Below are positions 34,889 through 40,425 of a DNA stretch of 40,425 bases, one piece after another. This DNA comes from Rhodospirillales bacterium (GTDB taxonomy: Bacteria; Pseudomonadota; Alphaproteobacteria; Rhodospirillales; Magnetospirillaceae). Where the stretch lies: positions 1 through 40,425 of the forward strand of contig JAATGN010000115.1 in assembly GCA_015654615.1 (NCBI GenBank), read 5' to 3'. Below the pieces are notes generated by a model, which made no database searches, was not told the DNA's origin, and saw nothing but the letters and a program-made list of their open reading frames with translations. Made by a program: the position numbers and the translations under genes. Position 1 is the stretch's first letter. Each line of letters starts with the position of its first letter.

Positions 34889-35713
34889 TCAGCCTTTCTT
34901 GCGCAGGGCGCCGGTCTCGTCGACGCGGCGCAGGGCGGCCAGTTCGTCTTCGCTCGGTTCGGGAACGACCCGCGCCTGGGCCGACACCTTGAGGTCCCAG
35001 CCGGTGTTGGCCCTGATCTCCTCGATGCTGGAAAAGGCGAACCAGGACTCCAGTTCGAATTCCCTGGTCCGCGGATCGGGGCGCAGGATGCCGAGCGTGG
35101 TGATGATGGCGGCCGGGCCGCCGCCGACGAAGCCGTAGCGGGCCCGGGCGTCGCCGCCTTCGAGATAACCGGGCGAGCTGATGTAGCCGACCTTTTCGGC
35201 GAAGCGCTTGCGCTCGTGGGTCACCATGATCACCGTCCGCTTGGCGCCGCAGGCGATGTCGTTGGCGCCGCCGGCGCCGGTCAGGCGCGTCTTCGGCGGA
35301 CGGTAATGGTGGCCGATCTCGCCCTCCCAGATGCCGGTGGTGTTGACATTGCCGAATTTGTCGACCTCGGCCGCCCCGATGATGCCGACGTCGCAGCGCC
35401 CCGAGGCGACCAGGAAACCCAGGGCGTCGATGGCGTTGGTGAAGCTGGTGGCGTTGGTGGAAATCCGGTTGCACTCGATGCCCCAGGGCAGGCCGCCGAC
35501 CGGCGTGGCGCCATAGACGCCGCCCTCGGTCATGGTGCGCACGTTCGGGGCGTGGTGGGCCTGGGCGAAGAAGCCGGCCAGCATCGACAGTCCGACGCCG
35601 AAGATGGCCAGTTCGCCGTCCTGGATTTCGCGGCCGGTGGCGATCGCCATCATCTCCTGGCGGGTGTAATCCAGCCGGCTCACGGCACCGCCTCCGCGGT
35701 CGGCAGCAGCCAT
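34889..35713 (-). CDS. Class I CoA-transferase subunit B (glutaconate CoA-transferase GctB-like)
   Basis: APNVRTMTEGGVYGATPVGG (candidate catalytic Glu); KTRLTGAGGANDIACGAKRTVIMVTHERKRFAEKVGYISSPGYL; NTGWDLKVS. Confidence 0.87.
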   Translation of the reverse strand: MAAADRGGGAVSRLDYTRQEMMAIATGREIQDGELAIFGVGLSMLAGFFAQAHHAPNVRTMTEGGVYGATPVGGLPWGIECNRISTNATSFTNAIDALGFLVASGRCDVGIIGAAEVDKFGNVNTTGIWEGEIGHHYRPPKTRLTGAGGANDIACGAKRTVIMVTHERKRFAEKVGYISSPGYLEGGDARARYGFVGGGPAAIITTLGILRPDPRTREFELESWFAFSSIEEIRANTGWDLKVSAQARVVPEPSEDELAALRRVDETGALRKKG

Positions 35714-36657
35714 TGCCGATAGGGATCGAGCAGGAAACGGGTGGTGCCGTGGCTCAATCGCTCGATTTTTTCGCGGCCGATCCGGTCGAGATAGGCGGAG
35801 AGACCGTCATAACCCTCGACATAGTCGCGCAGATAGGCGGTCGTGCCCTCCTCGGTGGCCAGCGCCTTGTTCATCAGCACCATATGCTCCTCATCGACAT
35901 CGTACATGCCGGGCGAGCCTTGCGGCCAGGCGGCGAAGGGCCAGTGGACGACCGCCTCGACGACGATGTCGGGGATGCGGACCAGATTGGGAAACTGGCG
36001 CATGCAGCCGGGCTCCACGATGGCGTCGGCGATCAGCACCACTTTCCTGGCAGCGCGCGACAGCTCGAAGCGGCTCCATTCGGTGCCCAGCATGATGGCA
36101 TTGCCCAGCGGGTCGGCCAGGGTGACGTGGATGGCCGCCAGATCCGGCTGCAGGGGCTTGAAGGCGCCGATCTCCCGGCCGCTGAAGGGATCGATGACGG
36201 TGGGAATCTTCGTCTTGCTCGGATATTCGTCGGGGGCGAAGGCGCTGCGGAACTGGATGTCCGAACCGATATTGACGGTGGCCGGAACGAACGGCCAGTT
36301 CAAGGCCCCGCCCAGCAGGCGCAGGGGAATGGCCAGGTTGGAATAGTCCTCGAGGGCCAGCCGGCCGCTTTCCACCGCCCGGCGCAGGCCGTTGGCGAAA
36401 CCGAACACCTCCAATCCCGAGAAGCCGCATTCCGCCTTGCCGACGGCGCCGGCCGCCGCCAGCAGATTCAGCTGCTGGGTGTTGCAATGGAAGATGGCGT
36501 GAAGGTCGCGGCGTTTCTGGCGCAGCAGTTCGCGCCCGAAAACGATGGCGTCCGAGCCGACGGGCAGGGCGGCGCCGCTGGCGTATTGCATGCCGTCCCA
36601 GCTGTAGCGGCGCACCGCCTCGGGCAGGGAAATCAGTTTGCTGGCTGGCATCGGCAT
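35680..36657 (-). CDS. Class I CoA-transferase subunit A (glutaconate CoA-transferase GctA-like)
   Basis: MPMPASKLISLPEAVRRYSWDGMQYASGAALPVGSDAIVFGREL; DLAAIHVTLADPLGNAIM; EPGCMRQFPNLVRIPDIVVEAVVHWPFAAWPQ. Confidence 0.87.
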   Translation of the reverse strand: MPMPASKLISLPEAVRRYSWDGMQYASGAALPVGSDAIVFGRELLRQKRRDLHAIFHCNTQQLNLLAAAGAVGKAECGFSGLEVFGFANGLRRAVESGRLALEDYSNLAIPLRLLGGALNWPFVPATVNIGSDIQFRSAFAPDEYPSKTKIPTVIDPFSGREIGAFKPLQPDLAAIHVTLADPLGNAIMLGTEWSRFELSRAARKVVLIADAIVEPGCMRQFPNLVRIPDIVVEAVVHWPFAAWPQGSPGMYDVDEEHMVLMNKALATEEGTTAYLRDYVEGYDGLSAYLDRIGREKIERLSHGTTRFLLDPYRQWLLPTAEAVP

Positions 36658-36703
36658 CCTTGTTCTCGGTATCTTGCGGCGAGGCGCCAAAAGCTAATAC
36701 ATC

Positions 36704-36713
36704 AGTCTAGTAA
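36704..36713 (-). promoter_or_regulatory. CTAG-type motif (TTACTAGACT on minus) upstream of CoA operon
   Basis: AGTCTAGTAA about 50 bp from the GctA-like start. Confidence 0.4.
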
Positions 36714-36858
36714 AGTGTAGGTGTTTTCTGCGGGCCGGGCCATTTTGGCCTCTTCCCGCCGAAGCGGAGGATACCCCGTCCGCCGGCTTGCGCGGCGCCG
36801 AGGGAACCGACATCCTGGACGAAACGTTGTAGTCGGTGACATTGCCGCCAGGGGCTTC

Positions 36859-37659
36859 ATGGAAATATTTTTCACCGCGCTGCTGTTGGGCCTGATCGAG
36901 GGCCTGACCGAATTCCTGCCGGTCTCCTCGACCGGCCATCTGATCCTGGCGGGCGACCTGCTCGGTTTCAAGGGACCGGCCGACAAGACCTTCGAGATCG
37001 TCATCCAGCTCGGGGCCATTCTGGCGGTTTGCGTGGTCTATTGGCGAAAGCTGCGGGATGCCGCCCTGGGGTTGCCGTCCGACGCCGCTTCGCGGGCCTT
37101 CGTCCGCAATGTGCTGCTGGCCTTCCTGCCGGCCGCGGTGATCGGCGCCGCCGCCTACAAATACATCAAGGCCCTGCTGGAAAGTCCGATGACGGTGGCG
37201 GTCGCCCTGGTGGCCGGCGGCGTGGCGATCCTGGTCATCGAGCGCATCGTGAAAAAGCCCCGGGTCGACACGATCGAGGGCATGACCGCCGGCTTGGCGC
37301 TGCAGATCGGCCTGTGCCAGGTGCTGGCCATGGTTCCCGGCGTGTCGCGGGCCGGCGCCACCATCATGGGCTCGATGCTGCTGGGGGTGGATCGCCGCAC
37401 CGCCGCCGAGTTTTCCTTTTTCCTGGCCATCCCGACCATGGTCGGCGCCACCGCGCTGTCGCTCTACAAGGCCCGCCACGACCTTTCCTTCGACGGCGCC
37501 ACGCTGATCGCCGGCGGCTTCGTCATGGCCTTCCTGTCGGCCCTGGTGGTGGTGCGGAGCTTCATCGGCTTCATCGGCCGGCATGGCTTCGCGCCCTTCG
37601 CCTGGTATCGCATCGTGGTGGGACTGGTCGCCATCGGCGTCCTGATGGTCCGGGGCTGA
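36859..37659 (+). CDS. uppP: Undecaprenyl-diphosphatase (UppP/BacA)
   Basis: LLLGLIEGLTEFLPVSSTGHLIL; LAMVPGVSRAGATIMGSMLLGVDRRTAAEFSFFLAIPTM. Confidence 0.95.
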   Translation: MEIFFTALLLGLIEGLTEFLPVSSTGHLILAGDLLGFKGPADKTFEIVIQLGAILAVCVVYWRKLRDAALGLPSDAASRAFVRNVLLAFLPAAVIGAAAYKYIKALLESPMTVAVALVAGGVAILVIERIVKKPRVDTIEGMTAGLALQIGLCQVLAMVPGVSRAGATIMGSMLLGVDRRTAAEFSFFLAIPTMVGATALSLYKARHDLSFDGATLIAGGFVMAFLSALVVVRSFIGFIGRHGFAPFAWYRIVVGLVAIGVLMVRG

Positions 37660-37683
37660 GCGGCCGGCGATCGACGGGCCTTT

Positions 37684-39069
37684 TCAGCGTCGGGTTTGGC
37701 GCCGGAGCGGCGCCAGCCGGAGAAAGCTCGCCACGCTGCCCAGCGCGGAAAAGCCGCTGCCCATCCACAGCGCGACCTCCGGTCCCTTGTCGCGCGAAAG
37801 ATGAAAGCAGAAGGCGACCAGGGCGGCTCCCGTCGCCTGCCCGAGCAAGCGGGCCGTGGCGACGATGCCGCTGGCCCCGCCGCTGCGTCCGGGCGGGGCG
37901 CTGCCCATCAGCGCCCTCAGATTGGGCGACTGGAAGAATCCGAAGCCGGCGCCGCACAGCATCATCCGCCAGGCGATCGTCATCGTGGCCGGATGGGGCG
38001 GCAGGCGGGCCAGGGCCGCCATGCCGAGACAAAGGATGACCAGTCCGAGACCGCCCAGGATCCCCGGTGGATAGCGGTCGGACAGGCGTCCGGCGATCGG
38101 CGCCATGATGGCGACGACGGCCGGCCACGGCGTCATCAGCAAGCCGGTGGCGACCGCGCTGTGCCCCAGGACCACCTGGAGGAGAAAGGGCAGCGACACG
38201 AAGGCCAGGCCTTGCGTGGCGAAGGAGCAGATCGCCGTCAGGGCCGACAGGGAGAAGACCGGCTGCCGGAACAGATCGACGGCCAGCATCGGCGCCGGAT
38301 GACCGGCCTGGCGCCGCAGCAGCGTGGAACCGCAGACGGCGGCGCCGGCCCACTCGGCCGCCACCGGGACCCAGGCCTGCCCCTGCGCGGCGGAGCCGAT
38401 CCCCAGGATGAGCAGGGCGAAGAAACCGGCGCAGAGCGCCGCGGCGACGCCGTCGAAGCCGTGGCGGGCCTGCTCGGTGGCCGGCAGCGTGCGCAGGGAC
38501 AGCAGGGCGGCGACGAGGCCGGCCGGCACATTGATCAGGAACAGCCAGTGCCAGGATCCCACCGACAGGATGCCCGAGGCGACGGTCGGTCCGACCGTGA
38601 AGGCGAGCCCCACCACCAGCGCGTTGAGGCCGAGGCCGAAGCCGAGCTTTCCGGCCGGATAGATGAAGCGGATCAGCGCCGTATTGACGCTCATGATCGC
38701 CGCCGCTCCCAGGCCCTGCAAGGCGCGGGCCCCGACCAGGGTCGGCAGGGACCAGGCCAGGCCGCAGCCCAGCGACGTCGCGGTGAACAGGACCAGCCCG
38801 GCGACATAGACGCGCCGGTGGCCGAGAATTTCGCCCAGCGAGGCGAGCGGCAGCAGCGCCGCGACCATGGCCAGCTGATAGGCGTTGACCACCCAGATCG
38901 ACGAGGCGGGATCGGCGCCGATGTCGGCGGCGATCGTCGGCAGCGCCGTATTGGTGATCGCCGTGTCGAGCGTCGCCATGGCGACCGCCACCGAAATGGC
39001 GATCAGTGCCTGGATCCGCTGGCGGTGGGGCAAACCATCGGTAGAATATATCGCGGAAATTTGCTGCAT
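37684..39069 (-). CDS. MFS transporter, DHA2/EmrB-QacA type
   Basis: MATLDTAITNTALPTIAADIGADPASSIWVVNAYQLAMVAALLPLASLGEILGHRRVYVAGL; many TM segments. Confidence 0.9.
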   Translation of the reverse strand: MQQISAIYSTDGLPHRQRIQALIAISVAVAMATLDTAITNTALPTIAADIGADPASSIWVVNAYQLAMVAALLPLASLGEILGHRRVYVAGLVLFTATSLGCGLAWSLPTLVGARALQGLGAAAIMSVNTALIRFIYPAGKLGFGLGLNALVVGLAFTVGPTVASGILSVGSWHWLFLINVPAGLVAALLSLRTLPATEQARHGFDGVAAALCAGFFALLILGIGSAAQGQAWVPVAAEWAGAAVCGSTLLRRQAGHPAPMLAVDLFRQPVFSLSALTAICSFATQGLAFVSLPFLLQVVLGHSAVATGLLMTPWPAVVAIMAPIAGRLSDRYPPGILGGLGLVILCLGMAALARLPPHPATMTIAWRMMLCGAGFGFFQSPNLRALMGSAPPGRSGGASGIVATARLLGQATGAALVAFCFHLSRDKGPEVALWMGSGFSALGSVASFLRLAPLRRQTRR

Positions 39070-39123
39070 GGGGCGATCCGGGGCGGTCGTTTCGACTTGT
39101 TATGTCCCACCAAATCCATTTTT

Positions 39124-39133
39124 ATTCTAATAG
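39124..39133 (-). promoter_or_regulatory. CTAG-like variant (CTATTAGAAT on minus) upstream of MFS gene
   Basis: ATTCTAATAG in AT-rich island 39100-39170. Confidence 0.3.
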
Positions 39134-39319
39134 ATGTTTGTGATATCTATAATCTATTTTATGAATAATTGCTGGAACTTGCCATGGTTCCGCATCCTGG
39201 ATGGCGCAGGCCGACACCGTTCCGGTCTTCGGAGTACGCAGAATGGCAGCGACGTTGTCGAATTGCCTTCATCGAAATTCGACAATGGATCAATCGAAGA
39301 GCAGCGTTATCAGACACAG

Positions 39320-39432
39320 TCAGTACAAATTTACGATGCCAATTTCCGGTGCCTCTAAGGTCTGCATAATAACGGTTACATTTTTCAGCAGCACTGCGAC
39401 GACATCCTGATTGCTACAATCAACAATTTCAT
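39320..39432 (-). pseudogene. Remnant of DUF5615-type (PIN-like) toxin with internal deletion
   Basis: ATGAAATTGTTGATT (MKLLI) overlaps antitoxin stop (ATGA); then in another frame DCSNQDVVAVLLKNVTVIMQTLEAPEIGIVNLY*, resembling a DUF5615 C-terminus. Confidence 0.55.
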
Positions 39433-39661
39433 GCGGCAACATGCATCGTAGCACCGCGCCGCTCGCGATCGGCCGCGTAGGCAAGGCACGCCAGAACGTC
39501 ATCACGGGACAACTCGGGATAATCCGCAAGGATTTCGTCAATCGTCATGCCGGTTGCCAGCCATTCCAGGATATCCTGGACGGTAATGCGCAATCCGCGA
39601 TGCAAGGCTTGCCGCTACGCTTGCCGGGTTCGAGCGTGATGACATCACGGTAATCGACCAT
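39429..39661 (-). pseudogene. DUF433-family antitoxin with 1-nt frameshift
   Basis: MVDYRDVITLEPGKRSGKPCI / frameshift near 39600 / GLRITVQDILEWLATGMTIDEILADYPELSRDDVLACLAYAADRERRGATMHVAA*; total 233 nt = 78 codons minus 1 nt. Confidence 0.75.
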
Positions 39662-39755
39662 GATATGTCCTTGTCGGTAAGATCAATGAACGACTTTACC
39701 ATAACCAATCTGTATCGCCGATCCGGTAAGCGCAATGCCCCGTTCGAATGGGGCC

Positions 39756-40217
39756 TCAGATGTCGTAGACCAGCACCTTTTCGGCCTGCGGGGTGCGGGC
39801 GCACATGTCGGCCAGCGTGGTGTTGTCGAGGATCTGCGCGATGGCTTCGCGCACGTCCTGCATGACGGCCCGGACGGCGCAGGCGTTTTCGTCGTCGCAA
39901 TCGCCGCAGGGGCGGTAGGCGGTGCGGGAGACGCAAGCCACCGGCGCCAGCGGGCCGTCCAGCACCCGGACCAGGTCGCCGACGCGAATGTGCGAGGCCG
40001 GACGGGCCAGGGCGTAGCCGCCGCCCTTGCCCTTCTTGCTGGACAGAAACCCCTTGTTCTTCAATTCCAGCAAGATGGCGTCGAGGAACTTCTTGGGGAT
40101 GTGTTCCTTGGCCGCGATGTCGGCGATCAACAACGAGCCTTGCCCGCCGAAACGGGCCAGATGGGTCATGGCCTTCAGGCCGTATTTTGCTTTGCTCGAC
40201 AGCATTTCATGAGTCAT
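39756..40217 (-). CDS. Rrf2 family transcriptional regulator with Cys cluster
   Basis: MLSSKAKYGLKAMTHLARFGGQGSLLIADIAAKEHIPKKFLDAILLELKNKGFLSSKKGKGGGYALARP...CVSRTAYRPCGDCDDENAC. Confidence 0.92.
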   Translation of the reverse strand: MTHEMLSSKAKYGLKAMTHLARFGGQGSLLIADIAAKEHIPKKFLDAILLELKNKGFLSSKKGKGGGYALARPASHIRVGDLVRVLDGPLAPVACVSRTAYRPCGDCDDENACAVRAVMQDVREAIAQILDNTTLADMCARTPQAEKVLVYDI

Positions 40218-40365
40218 TTGGTAGATTATTCATGGTCAATAGATCGGCAGAAGGCCGATCTTGTCAAGCCTGTGCTGTCGTATGCAGGGCTCCGAACTCA
40301 GGTTAACGGAGTTTGGAGCTTGCATTGGTCGAGATTCTCTGAATCCGTTGGGTTCGGAGGTGCCC

Positions 40366-40425
40366 CATGCCGTTGACCGCCTTTGCTTTTGGAGAGAAGC
40401 CGCGCCTGCGTGCGCTGCTTGAGCA
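40366..40425 (+). CDS. Start of an unidentified CDS cut by window end; possibly an ISAs1-type transposase N-terminus
   Basis: MPLTAFAFGEKPRLRALLE...; only 20 codons visible. Confidence 0.3.

Noticed and set aside
36717-36858. In-frame upstream extension of UppP from 36721
   Set aside because: Arg-rich sequence without UppP similarity; the conserved MEIFFTALLLGLIEG start is at 36859.

Overview
High-GC window, most like an alphaproteobacterium (Rhodospirillales-like by general appearance; taxonomy is inference). It is dominated by an accessory catabolic and transport locus that looks organosulfur/thio-acid related. Main modules: (i) a DmdC-type acyl-CoA dehydrogenase divergent from a PaaK-type CoA ligase followed by an O-acetylhomoserine sulfhydrylase (MetY-like) and an alpha/beta hydrolase; (ii) a TauA/SsuA-type ABC importer with a Crp/Fnr regulator, divergent from a five-gene redox operon (AprA-like flavoprotein, AprB-like ferredoxin, HEAT-repeat protein, NapH/CcoG-like membrane FeS protein, ferredoxin); (iii) an FAD/NAD(P)-binding oxidoreductase, an orphan ABC binding protein and a four-domain rhodanese, flanked by inverted copies of a composite palindromic repeat; (iv) a second complete ABC importer with a beta-propeller protein, an Fe-ADH/HOT-like enzyme and a hydrolase; (v) a His-rich PadR regulator and a Tat-type orphan binding protein; (vi) a CoA-thioester operon (two class-I CoA-transferase-like pairs, two enoyl-CoA hydratases, a second PaaK-like ligase). 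Then come UppP, a DHA2-type MFS transporter, a decayed DUF433/DUF5615-like toxin-antitoxin pair and an Rrf2 regulator. The best candidates for something undescribed are the AprAB-like/HEAT/NapH-like operon and its surrounding locus, and a recurrent CTAG-centred motif (YYAYTAGAnW-like) in the AT-rich promoter islands of several of these units. All family calls come from reading the translations; no searches were run.
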